A stretch of 64,000 nt of DNA from an uncultured Clostridia bacterium (GCA_934792465.1 CAKVOK010000011.1:10916-74915); one strand, 5' to 3'; shown: positions 27,013-35,059, numbered from the stretch's first letter. Notes: generated by a model not told the origin, from the sequence alone. Numbers and translations are program-made.

Positions 27013-28188
27013 ATGACAAACAGAGTGTGTATTCCTGATTATGAGTACAAGGAAAGAATAGCAAAGGCAGCGGAACTGATAAGAGCGATGGGACTTGACG
27101 TTATGGTTGTCGCAAGTACGGAATCCGATTATGCAAATGCAAGATATTTCAGCGGATTCTGGCCGCTTTTCGAGCGTGCGGGAGTTGCAATTTCGGCAAG
27201 AGGAGACGCTGCGCTTATTGTAGGACCGGAATCTGCGATATTTGCAAAAGATTTCGGGAAAATAGATAAAGTATTTGTACTTAAAGAATTCCGCGAATCG
27301 GCCGATCCGTCATATCCGGAACTGCATTGTGACAAATTTGGCGATGTTTTTAAGGCAATAGGCGTAACAGGTGAAAACATTAAAATAGGTCTTGGCAGCT
27401 ATGTTGAGTGTACACTTCCTATTTTTGAGGGTTTGAAAGAAAGCTATCCGAAAGCAGAAATTTTAAAATGCAATGATATAATGGTATCTTTAAGACAGAT
27501 TAAAAGTGAAAACGAACTTGCCTGCATTAAAGAAGGATTCAGAATTATTGAAATTGCAACCGATGAAGTTATACGTAACTTAAAACCGGGTGTGACAGAA
27601 CTGCAGATGGTTGGTATTGCGCAGAAAGTAATTTATGAAAACGGTGCGGAATATGAGGGACTTCCTATGTATGTATTCAGTGAAGAATCCACACGCCATG
27701 CAATAAGCCGTTCAAGATACAGAAAAATCGGTAAAGGTGATATTGTTCAGCTTAATCTTTCCGCTAAAATTGATGGATATTCGCCGTCTATAGGACTTCC
27801 GGTCGTTATGGGCAAACTGGAGGGAGAACGCAGAAAAATAGTTGAATTTTGTCTTAAAGCACATGACTGGACGGTTGACAGAATAAAAGCAGGTGTTATG
27901 GCAAGCGATATTGCAAAAGATTTTTATAAACTTTATGAAGAAAATGGGATGAAAGACAACTTCGTATATGGTCCGTGTCACGGCACAGGAATGATAGAAG
28001 TAGAAGCTCCCTGGATGGAAACAACAAGTGATTATCCGCTTCAGAAAAACATGACGTTCCAGGTAGATACTTTTATATCGGGACCGACTTTCGGTGCAAG
28101 GTGGGAAAAAGGTATTGTTGTTGCCGAAAATGGCTGTATTTCAATGACAGACTACTTAAAGAAAGGAATTATAGAGATAGATGGCTGA
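27013..28188 (+). CDS. creatinase-like M24-fold hydrolase/lyase lacking usual metal ligands
   Basis: The 391-aa protein has the two-part layout of the M24 family: an N-terminal creatinase_N-like domain (about 10-150) and a C-terminal pita-bread domain (about 160-390). In metal-dependent M24 aminopeptidases five ligands (D, D, H, E, E) are expected. Here the first Asp is replaced in VQLNLSAKIDGY, the second in GYSPSIG, and the fourth seems to be Asp in TFQVDTF, while His in GPCHGTG and Glu in RWEKGIVV remain. Loss of metal ligands is a mark of creatinase, which cleaves a C-N bond without metal. The next-but-one gene is of the creatininase family, the usual partner. It has a strong ribosome site (AAAGGAG). 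The real substrate is unknown. Confidence 0.85.
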   Translation: MTNRVCIPDYEYKERIAKAAELIRAMGLDVMVVASTESDYANARYFSGFWPLFERAGVAISARGDAALIVGPESAIFAKDFGKIDKVFVLKEFRESADPSYPELHCDKFGDVFKAIGVTGENIKIGLGSYVECTLPIFEGLKESYPKAEILKCNDIMVSLRQIKSENELACIKEGFRIIEIATDEVIRNLKPGVTELQMVGIAQKVIYENGAEYEGLPMYVFSEESTRHAISRSRYRKIGKGDIVQLNLSAKIDGYSPSIGLPVVMGKLEGERRKIVEFCLKAHDWTVDRIKAGVMASDIAKDFYKLYEENGMKDNFVYGPCHGTGMIEVEAPWMETTSDYPLQKNMTFQVDTFISGPTFGARWEKGIVVAENGCISMTDYLKKGIIEIDG

Positions 28189-28552
28189 TAGTATAGGGAA
28201 AAAAATATGGATAATTCCGGACTGCGAACTTCCGCAGGAGGGAGATGGAATCTTAAAAGGTCATGAATCTGTTATTGTTTTAAATAACAGCGATACGGAT
28301 GCGGATATTGAAGTGACGCTTTACTTTACCGACAAAGAATGTTATAATAATATAAAATGGAGCGTTAAGGCAGGTAGGGTAAGATGTTTTCGCATGAACA
28401 ACAAAGATGATATGTGCGGGTTTACAGTGCCCTATGATACACAGTACGCAATGAAAATTAAGAGTAACTGCAATATTGTTTTGCAATATGGCAGACTGGA
28501 CAACCGCCAGGTAAATCTTGCTTATTATACAACGCTCGGATATTCGGAATAA
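28181..28552 (+). CDS. ASRT-family protein (sensory rhodopsin transducer-like)
   Basis: A small protein of 123 aa. It has the pattern of the ASRT/PF07100 family: GKKIWIIPDCELP near the start, GHESVIVLNNSDTDADIEV, LYFTDKE, and LQYGRLDNRQVNLAYYTT near the end. The founding member transmits signals from Anabaena sensory rhodopsin, but no rhodopsin is visible here. Most bacteria with this family have none, and the beta-sandwich fold has been proposed to bind small molecules such as sugars. The gene overlaps the M24 stop by eight bases, so the products are made together. I infer a ligand-binding or enzyme-partner role in the M24/creatininase pathway; no catalytic residues are evident. Confidence 0.85.
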   Translation: MADSIGKKIWIIPDCELPQEGDGILKGHESVIVLNNSDTDADIEVTLYFTDKECYNNIKWSVKAGRVRCFRMNNKDDMCGFTVPYDTQYAMKIKSNCNIVLQYGRLDNRQVNLAYYTTLGYSE

Positions 28553-28563
28553 GGAGTGAAAAT

Positions 28564-29298
28564 ATGTATCTTAATATGAGTTTTCCAAAAGAATTGGATT
28601 ATGTGAAAAGGAATAATATACCGGTTGTAATTGCAGGCGGAACGGTTGAATATCATGGTCCGCACTGTTCTTACGGCTGTGATACGCTTGTTGCCGAAGG
28701 ACTTATAAAAAAATTAGCGGAAAGAAAAGAAATAATGATTGCTCCGTCCGTAAGCTACAGCCCGTCAAGCTATGCTGTTGCGGACGAAAAAAGCGGTACC
28801 GTGCATATTGAAGAAAATGCTTTTGAAAATTATCTTTATTATGTTTTTATGAGTATGCTGTGTTCGGGACTTAAAAACATATATGTTGTTATTCATCATC
28901 AGTATGAGCAGGAATCTCTTATGCCTATGACATTATCCTATATGAAGGCTGCAAAACGTGCGACAATGCAGTATATGGAGCAAACAAGAGGCAGAGGCTG
29001 GTGGGGTAGTGAAAGCTATAGCGAATATTACAAAAATCTTGAAAACAACGATAATCCGTTTGCATGGATTAAGGTTATACCGACAATGAGCACGGAAGTT
29101 CAAAACGCCACCGGTTATGATCATGCCGGCAAGTTTGAATCTTCAATGCTTATGTCGCTTTATCCCGAAGCTGTTAAGCTTGAAAGAATCAATGATATAA
29201 AGCATTGGTTTACGGAAAGTGCAAGAGAAGCAAATAAAGAACTCGGTGATAAAATGGTTGAACTTTCTCTTGAATATCTGGATAAAAATATAAAATAA
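28564..29298 (+). CDS. creatininase-family amidohydrolase
   Basis: The 244-aa protein belongs to the creatininase (creatinine amidohydrolase) family, metal enzymes that open cyclic amides or cut formamides. Three ligand positions are clear in GGTVEYHGPHCSYGCDT (Glu, His, Asp). The second metal motif, usually NGHGGN or NGHYEN, reads IHHQYEQES here. If the YE is aligned, the His ligand is replaced by Gln, with two His residues just before it. Either the metal site is shifted or activity is altered. No signal peptide. It is the third gene of the operon, 11 bases after the ASRT gene, with AAGGAG upstream. The pairing with a creatinase-like protein suggests consecutive steps on an amide-containing compound. 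Confidence 0.85.
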   Translation: MYLNMSFPKELDYVKRNNIPVVIAGGTVEYHGPHCSYGCDTLVAEGLIKKLAERKEIMIAPSVSYSPSSYAVADEKSGTVHIEENAFENYLYYVFMSMLCSGLKNIYVVIHHQYEQESLMPMTLSYMKAAKRATMQYMEQTRGRGWWGSESYSEYYKNLENNDNPFAWIKVIPTMSTEVQNATGYDHAGKFESSMLMSLYPEAVKLERINDIKHWFTESAREANKELGDKMVELSLEYLDKNIK

Positions 29299-29304
29299 CA
29301 CTTA

Positions 29305-29335
29305 TTGAGGGAATGTCTGTTTCGGCGGCAATCCC
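29305..29335 (+). promoter_or_regulatory. leader hairpin GAGGGAATG/CAATCCCTC
   Basis: The arms 29305-29313 and 29327-29335 form a stem with one mismatch. CCTCGTT at 29332-29338 overlaps its 3' arm and is complementary to AACGAGG at 29374-29380 inside the next hairpin, so two folds exclude each other, as in an attenuator. Confidence 0.45.
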
Positions 29336-29367
29336 TCGTTTGATTTAGGATAGTGTTAATAAATCTA

Positions 29368-29392
29368 TGCCGGAACGAGGCGGCGGAAAGGA
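29368..29392 (+). promoter_or_regulatory. GCCG-N8-CGGC leader hairpin on the ribosome site, copy 2
   Basis: TGCCG, eight bases, CGGCG, then GAAAGGA directly before ATG 29400. It has the same layout as copies 1, 3 and 4. Confidence 0.5.
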
Positions 29393-29399
29393 CATTATA

Positions 29400-30488
29400 A
29401 TGAAAATAAATCTGAAAAAATCAATGTTTTCCGAAAAAGAATATACACTTATTTCTCACGGTGAAATGAATGTTACTGCATTTAAGTATTCAACCGGGGT
29501 TGAAGCGCTTAAATGCAGCAATAAAAAGGGCTGGTTTATAGTTTTGCCGTTTCAGGGACAGCAGATATGGAAACTTCACTTTGATGGCAGAAATTTGTCA
29601 ATGAAAACAACAATAAAAGAGCCGGTTAAAACATCGGAATATCTTAAAACTTACGGCGGATTTTTGTATCATTGCGGAATAAATTCTTTCGGCGTACCCG
29701 ACGATAAGCATCCGCAGCATGGAGAAATACCGAATGCGGAATATGATGAGGCATATATTATATGTGATGAAGATGCGGAGGGTAAATACATTTCTGTCGG
29801 CGGTCACCTGAATTATGATGTTGCTTTTACAAAAAAATATCGTTTTTCTCCTGAATGTGTTATGCATGAAAATAAGTCGGTTCTGAAAATCAACATAACA
29901 CTTGAAAATTTAAGGCATGAACCTATGGAATATATGTATCTTTGCCATATGAATTTTTTGCCGCAGAACGGCGCAAGGCTGATTTATACCGCACCGCGCA
30001 ACAAAAATTATATAAAGGTTCATAAAATCATAAGTGATAATACGGCAGAGTGTAAAGCAAAAAAAATTAAAGCTTTTATGGATAAAGTGCAGGAGTGTCC
30101 GGCACTTTGCGATGAAGTGGGAGCCAAAGGTGAAATATACGATCCTGAGATTTGTTTTGCAATAAAGTATTTGGGAGATGAAAACGGCAGAGGATACACA
30201 ATGCAGTATAAAGAAGGGGAAGGCGCATGTTTTGTAAGTCACCCGACGGATATTCTTCCGGTTGGTGTGCGCTGGATTTCAAGAACGGCAGATGAAGATG
30301 CTATGGGAATGATTCTTCCGGCGACAAGCGAACATCTGGGTTATGAAGATTCAAAGAAAAAAGGCTATTTAAAATACCTTGAACCTATGGAAAAACTGAA
30401 GTTTTATATAGAAACCGGTTACTTGTGTGAAGATGACGCAAAGGCAATTATACGTAAATGTAATGATATTATGAATTCTCATAAATAA
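29400..30488 (+). CDS. DUF4432 / aldose 1-epimerase-like protein
   Basis: Start at ATG 29400, behind AAAGGA; upstream in-frame codons fall in the leader hairpin. The 362-aa protein looks like the DUF4432 branch of the galactose mutarotase superfamily, a beta-sandwich acting on sugar anomers. Supporting points are GWFIVLPFQGQQIWKLHFDG near the start, GGFLYHCGINSFG, HPQHGEIPNAEYDEAY with the His expected in the active cleft, and YLCHMNFLPQNGARL. There is no signal peptide. It is the fourth gene of region B but is set apart by ~100 bases of structured leader. A sugar-binding role agrees with the ASRT protein nearby and suggests that the pathway's substrate carries a sugar. The exact reaction is unknown. 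Confidence 0.72.
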   Translation: MKINLKKSMFSEKEYTLISHGEMNVTAFKYSTGVEALKCSNKKGWFIVLPFQGQQIWKLHFDGRNLSMKTTIKEPVKTSEYLKTYGGFLYHCGINSFGVPDDKHPQHGEIPNAEYDEAYIICDEDAEGKYISVGGHLNYDVAFTKKYRFSPECVMHENKSVLKINITLENLRHEPMEYMYLCHMNFLPQNGARLIYTAPRNKNYIKVHKIISDNTAECKAKKIKAFMDKVQECPALCDEVGAKGEIYDPEICFAIKYLGDENGRGYTMQYKEGEGACFVSHPTDILPVGVRWISRTADEDAMGMILPATSEHLGYEDSKKKGYLKYLEPMEKLKFYIETGYLCEDDAKAIIRKCNDIMNSHK

Positions 30489-30599
30489 ATATATGCCTTT
30501 ACAAACAGTACAATAGTAACGTCCCTTACTGCAGTAATTTACCTTCATAGTGTATTATAAAAACTCGCTCAGGAAGCGATTATTTTTAATAAAACAGCT

Positions 30600-30849
30600 G
30601 TTACACAAACAGACGTTTCATCACGAATGGAAATAGATTTTTTTGATTTCCAAGAGCAACATAAGCAACAGGCACAATATTTCGCCGATAGACGTTAAAT
30701 CCGGTAAAAACTATACGACAAAATCTTTGTGCAAATTCAAAGCGAAATATGCCGAGCAAACACATATTCCGTATGTTCTGCACAGCGGAGATTATAAGGA
30801 AGAAAACGGTATAGTTTTTCTGCCCCTGTATATGACAATACTGCTATGA
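30600..30849 (+). pseudogene. C-terminal remnant of a DUF4143 ATPase, frameshifted
   Basis: The frame from 30643 encodes SPIDVKSGKNYTTKSL and ends FLPLYMTILL, the characteristic C-terminus of AAA/DUF4143 proteins. The expected EIDFLIS motif just before it is split between two frames. MEIDFF is read in one frame up to a run of seven T (about 30638-30644), and LISKSNIS in another, so one extra T explains the break. The N-terminal ATPase is absent upstream. Only this tail remains. Confidence 0.75.
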
Positions 30850-30925
30850 GCAAAACGGAATAAGGGAAATTTTTAAATTTGATGTAAGCCTGAAATTCCG
30901 CTTAATAACTGCATTTAGGCCCATT

Positions 30926-30972
30926 TGTTTGAATCAGTAGCTTCGGCGGAGCGAACCTAACTGTTTCAAACA
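30926..30972. repeat. hairpin with GCGGAGCG-type loop, copy 1
   Basis: TGTTTGAATCAGTAG (30926-30940) pairs with CTAACTGTTTCAAACA (30957-30972), with one mismatch and one bulge. The 16-base loop contains GGCGGAGCGAAC, nearly repeated in the loop at 31394-31425. Confidence 0.55.
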
Positions 30973-31206
30973 GATTTTACATAAACATCAAAGCTGCTGA
31001 AGTTGGTTTTCAGCACCTCAGTTGTTTCAAATTTTTGGGTGAATCCCTAATTTTGCGTAAATCTTAAATTTGACTCCAAAATGACGATATAATCTAAGTA
31101 ATGACTGCTGAATAATTACAAAATGCATTCGTATACTAATCTTTTCAGAATTTTATAATTGTTCAAGTACAAGGATTTTGTGTTTTTTACCAAAAGCCTT
31201 GCACTT

Positions 31207-31241
31207 CCAAGTCGGCTGTCGTCCCCCGACAGTTGACTTGG
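31207..31241. repeat. 15-bp hairpin
   Basis: CCAAGTCGGCTGTCG (31207-31221) and CGACAGTTGACTTGG (31227-31241) pair along all 15 positions in the plus-strand RNA, two of them G-U, around TCCCC. No U tract follows. G-U instead of mismatches hints at an RNA fold from the plus strand. Confidence 0.6.
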
Positions 31242-31268
31242 GACAGTAATCAAATCAATGTCGTGAAC

Positions 31269-31298
31269 CTAAAAACGGCATTTTTATGCTGTTTTTAG
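31269..31298. terminator. hairpin CTAAAAACGGCA/TGCTGTTTTTAG, terminator-like
   Basis: A 12-bp stem (one G-U) with loop TTTTTA. The 3' arm contains TTTTT, so it could end transcription weakly in either direction. Confidence 0.4.
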
Positions 31299-31381
31299 AT
31301 TTTCGCAAAACTATTTATTCTGAAATTGTCAAGATATGTTTAGCCGAAAAATCCACTAAATGGATAAACTACGATGAATAC

Positions 31382-31437
31382 GTCTGAATTTTCGAGCGGA
31401 GCGTAACGAAACAGAGAAAATTCAGACACACACTCAG
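31382..31437. repeat. hairpin with GCGGAGCG-type loop, copy 2
   Basis: GTCTGAATTTTC (31382-31393) and GAAAATTCAGAC (31426-31437) form a perfect 12-bp stem. The loop carries GAGCGGAGCGTAACGAAAC, which resembles the loop of the hairpin at 30926. Confidence 0.55.
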
Positions 31438-31572
31438 TCAGGCGGCTGACACATATGCCATTACCAATTCTCTGTACGCAACCGGCGGCATTCCTAAGGG
31501 ATTAACAGAGGTTAATCTGATTCGGTTATAATGAGACTGTACAAATGGAGAAAATATCCAATTTCTGTTATC

Positions 31573-33327
31573 CTATTTTATCCTGCAAAGCGGAAAGGTA
31601 AGCGTTACCGAGGTATACTCGCCGAATTCGGAATCAATGCTGCATCCGTAATTATCTCCGAAAATAAGCTTGATTCGTTTATTTACATTGCTGAGTCCTA
31701 TATGATGCGATTCTGTAATTGAATCGGAGTTTATACCGTTTACAACCTTTTTTAATTGTGCCTGAGTCATGCCGGCTCCGTCATCTGTAACATTTAAAAC
31801 AAGCATATTGTTTTGCACCTTTGCGCTTATAACTATGCTGCATTGCAAATTTGTCGGTTTGATACCGTGTTCAATCGCATTTTCAATCAGAGGCTGCAAT
31901 ACAAGCTTTATCGTTTTATAATCAAATGCGGATTCATCAAGATCCCATTTTACATCAAATAGATTTTTAAACTTATAGCTTTGTATATTTAAATATTTTT
32001 TTGCGTGTTCGATTTCGAGGGAAAGAGGTACAAGCGTATCGGTATCATCAAGTGAAATGCGCAGTAAATCCGACATAAGAAGAATTATTTTTGACGCATC
32101 ATCGGTATTTTCGTTGCTTGTAATCAATAGATTTGCAAGCTGAAGGGTATTAAAAAGAAAATGCGGATTTATCTGAGTTTGAAGCGCTATTGACTGTGCC
32201 TTGCGAAGTGCCTCGAGTTTTTTTATCAGTTCGGTTTCTATCTGCTTTTTTGAATTTATTACGCTTGTGAGATTGTTGTATATGTAGGATATTTCATTGG
32301 GGGAATTCATGTTTTCGCTGCCTGCCTGCGAGGTTTGTATTACCGATAATATATCAGCAATGGAATTATACATACTAAGCGCAAGCAAAAAGGCAAGCAT
32401 AAGCGAAAATATCATGGTTACCGCTAATATAAGGATAAGTATACGGCGCAGTCCGGCAAGCTGTTGATAGAAAATGTCGAGAGGCGTGGAAACAATATAT
32501 TTCCAATTGCTGTACCGGGATGAAACTGCGCTTACGCATATTTTGTCAAATGAAGCGGTTATTTCTTCTGTGTTGTCGCCGCATTTGTTGTAAACATCAT
32601 TCAAACTGCTGTATGAAGATATATTGCTCCCCATATATTTTTTTTCGTTACTGTATAAAATATTGCCGTTTTCATTTGCAATAATATGAGTTGTTCCGCT
32701 CGGAGTGTGCGGCAGTACAAGCATTTTGTCAATCTTGCTTACATCAAAATTTATAACGACAAGCCCGTCCTTTGAATTATTAATATAAAGCTCTGTGCAG
32801 ACCGTAACGCACGGCTCGCGCGTATCTCTGAAGTATGAAAATCCGCTTTGACGCTGCAAGTATTTGTCATACCATTCGGTATCATAGAATTTGTCAATAT
32901 AGTTACTGCTGTTCAGCGAAAATACATACCGGCTGCTGTTGCTGTAAAGATAAATCGAGCTTATACAATCATTGGTATTTATAAAGCCTGAAAGTAAGTT
33001 GCTGAGTTCCGTGAAAAGTATGGTATTATCATCGTTGAAAAGGTCATAAACAGATGAGGTTGCAAAGATTTTCATATATTTATTTAATGAAAGGGTTGAG
33101 TAAAATTTACTGCATTCGTTCGTGATAACATCTATACTGCTGCGCATTCTGTGTACAGTCTGCGTATTATATGAAACGGCATTGTTTTTAACAACACCGC
33201 GATAGTAGTAATATACCGAAACGTTAATAAAAATCATGAAAATCATTATCACTGCGATGATAAGTTTTAAATATTTAAAAAATACGCTTTTTTGCTTGTA
33301 ATTTTTAATATATTGCCATACGTTCAT
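31573..33327 (-). CDS. YesM-family sensor histidine kinase
   Basis: Membrane sensor kinase of locus C, 584 aa. It has a membrane helix at about residues 17-42, an extracellular sensor of ~240 residues, a second helix at about 290-317, then His_kinase and HATPase_c domains. The H box is LQTQINPHFLFNTLQ (about 386), the N box LQPLIENAIEHGI (about 482), the G box TDDGAGM (about 516). All are canonical. Its start overlaps the stop of the response regulator gene by one base (TGATG), so the pair is coupled. The pair is transcribed away from the transport operon, unlike in locus A where the pair leads the operon. Confidence 0.94.
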   Translation of the reverse strand: MNVWQYIKNYKQKSVFFKYLKLIIAVIMIFMIFINVSVYYYYRGVVKNNAVSYNTQTVHRMRSSIDVITNECSKFYSTLSLNKYMKIFATSSVYDLFNDDNTILFTELSNLLSGFINTNDCISSIYLYSNSSRYVFSLNSSNYIDKFYDTEWYDKYLQRQSGFSYFRDTREPCVTVCTELYINNSKDGLVVINFDVSKIDKMLVLPHTPSGTTHIIANENGNILYSNEKKYMGSNISSYSSLNDVYNKCGDNTEEITASFDKICVSAVSSRYSNWKYIVSTPLDIFYQQLAGLRRILILILAVTMIFSLMLAFLLALSMYNSIADILSVIQTSQAGSENMNSPNEISYIYNNLTSVINSKKQIETELIKKLEALRKAQSIALQTQINPHFLFNTLQLANLLITSNENTDDASKIILLMSDLLRISLDDTDTLVPLSLEIEHAKKYLNIQSYKFKNLFDVKWDLDESAFDYKTIKLVLQPLIENAIEHGIKPTNLQCSIVISAKVQNNMLVLNVTDDGAGMTQAQLKKVVNGINSDSITESHHIGLSNVNKRIKLIFGDNYGCSIDSEFGEYTSVTLTFPLCRIK

Positions 33328-34838
33328 CAGATACCGTCTCCTTTTAATATGTTGTTGCGGTATTCGGTAGGCGTGAAGCCTGTAAAAAGTTTAAAAAGCT
33401 TGTAGAAATGCCGAATGCTGTTGTAGCCTACCATTTCACATATTTCGTATACCTTATAGTTTGGATTTTCAAGCAAAAGCATTGCCTTTTCCATGCGCAT
33501 ACGGCTGAGATAATCAATAAATTTTTCATTGGCATGCTGTTTAAAATATTTGCTTAAATATACCGGGCTTAAAGAGAATTTCTCGGCAACATCGTCAAGA
33601 GAAATATCTTCGGAGCAGTGTTCCTTGATATACTGCATAATTTTATTTATGAGCAGATTGTTGTTGGCAGATGCGCATACGGAAAAGTACAGTGCGGTTT
33701 TTTTGCTTGCGGAAACGGCGATTCGCCTGAACGCATCCGCATCCGTAATATCCTCGGATATATCCGGAACAGACGGCGCATCGGCGAAAGGCTGTAACAG
33801 CTCCGATATATGCGAAATGAGTTTTTCGGTAAACTGCCGCGCAGAAAAAATATCCTTTCCGAGTGCGTCATATATGACATTTAGGACATTTATTGCCTCG
33901 TTTGCATTGTCGGAATGCAGATATGATAAAATACTGCTGATTTGTTTGTCGCCGGGCAGTATGGCAGAGGAGTCGCTGCGTATATAGAAATCCGAAAGAC
34001 CGAATATATTTTCGGTAGCCTTAAGCACATTTACCTCAATTTCAAGCTTGTATATTTCGTTGAGATTATTATGCAGACTGTCTGAAAACGTATGCACATA
34101 TCCGAGCAGTTCGGAACGTGAAATACCGTTTCCTATGGCGATAAACTGAATTATATCCGAATTGTAGCTGAAAATATAGTATGAGGTTTTGGGGTCGTCA
34201 GTCTGTAGAAAGTTGGAAATTGATGAGTAGAAACGTTCTTTTCCGCATTTCCATTCATGTTTTATAAACTCATCAAAATTATGAAACTTTATTTCTGCAA
34301 TACAGCAGGGGTCATGCTTTGCGTCAAGCCTGAGGTCGGTAAGCTTAAGATGCTGTATAAGCTGTTCTTCATCGGCAAATGCGCCTATAAGCACATCGGT
34401 AAAAAACTGACGGCTTATAATGTTTACAAGGTCGTCGTTTACCGGAAGAACCGTATGAGGACGAGAGTCAAGCGTTTCCTTTATTTCCGAAAATGCTTGC
34501 TCGATATCGTCTTTGCCGGTCGGCTTCAAAAGGTAGTGATGCACGTTATACTGCATGGCAAGACGGGCATATTCAAATTCCTTGTACCCGCTTAAAAGCA
34601 CTACAATAATTTCGGGGAAATTTTCATGTATGTTTTTTGCAAGCTCAATGCCTGACATGAACGTCATTTTTATATCGGAAAGCACCACGTCCACATGATG
34701 CGTCTGAATATATAAAAGAGCCTCTCTGCCGTCAACAAATGTAGCCGCAACCTTCATATCGTACCGATTCCAGTCATATGCGCGAATCAGATGCTCAACG
34801 GCATAATTTTCATCGTCAACTATAATAAGATTATACAT
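33327..34838 (-). CDS. YesN-type response regulator (receiver + AraC output)
   Basis: The full-length regulator has a receiver domain (about residues 1-120) with IIVDDE near the start, the phosphorylation site in VVLSDIKM, and LKPTGKDD carrying the conserved Lys. A ~260-residue middle region follows, then two helix-turn-helix units at the C-terminus (DVAEKFSLSPVYLSKYFKQH and YEICEMVGYNSIRHFYKLF). I start it at ATG 34838 because GAGG lies 11 bases upstream on the minus strand; the GTG at 34850 would sit on that site. It most likely activates the divergent transport operon by binding the phased GTTAAAAATG repeats at 34929-34991. Confidence 0.94.
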   Translation of the reverse strand: MYNLIIVDDENYAVEHLIRAYDWNRYDMKVAATFVDGREALLYIQTHHVDVVLSDIKMTFMSGIELAKNIHENFPEIIVVLLSGYKEFEYARLAMQYNVHHYLLKPTGKDDIEQAFSEIKETLDSRPHTVLPVNDDLVNIISRQFFTDVLIGAFADEEQLIQHLKLTDLRLDAKHDPCCIAEIKFHNFDEFIKHEWKCGKERFYSSISNFLQTDDPKTSYYIFSYNSDIIQFIAIGNGISRSELLGYVHTFSDSLHNNLNEIYKLEIEVNVLKATENIFGLSDFYIRSDSSAILPGDKQISSILSYLHSDNANEAINVLNVIYDALGKDIFSARQFTEKLISHISELLQPFADAPSVPDISEDITDADAFRRIAVSASKKTALYFSVCASANNNLLINKIMQYIKEHCSEDISLDDVAEKFSLSPVYLSKYFKQHANEKFIDYLSRMRMEKAMLLLENPNYKVYEICEMVGYNSIRHFYKLFKLFTGFTPTEYRNNILKGDGI

Positions 34839-34928
34839 AAGCCTAATCACCTCACATTAAATTATATATAAAAAAACAGCCGATGTCAAGCAAAAAAAAG
34901 CAAATTGATAAAATAATATAACCAAAAA

Positions 34929-34991
34929 GTTAAAAATGAATCATGTCAAAAAAATGCAGGTTAAAAATGAGGTACTAAAAAGTTAAAAATG
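34929..34991 (+). promoter_or_regulatory. three phased direct repeats GTTAAAAATG, probable YesN operator
   Basis: Exact copies at 34929-34938, 34960-34969 and 34982-34991. The spacings are 31 and 22 bp, close to three and two helical turns, so all copies face the same side of the DNA. The last copy ends 5 bp before the -35 box, a usual place for an AraC-type activator. The divergent gene encodes such a protein. Confidence 0.7.
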
Positions 34992-34996
34992 GTGTA

Positions 34997-35025
34997 TTTA
35001 CACTAAGCGTAAAAAGGTATATAAT
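34997..35025 (+). promoter_or_regulatory. sigma-A promoter of the locus C operon
   Basis: TTTACA at 34997-35002, a 17-bp spacer, and TATAAT at 35020-35025. Transcription would start near 35033, giving a short leader before GGGAGG and ATG 35060. Confidence 0.75.
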
Positions 35026-35059
35026 ATTCTTGTGACAAAGTCTATCGGGAGGTATAGAA

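Larger units (their letters stand above)
30850..31572. other. gene-poor stretch with several strong hairpins
   Basis: No frame here shows a plausible protein. The stretch holds at least four strong inverted repeats (given separately) and looks like eroded mobile DNA or a structured RNA region between two operons. No tRNA or rRNA is seen. Confidence 0.5.

Noticed and set aside
30489..31572. CRISPR array or tRNA genes in the gene-free gap
   Set aside because: The repeats are inverted and of different stems, not regularly spaced direct repeats, and no cloverleaf with a CCA-ready end could be found.
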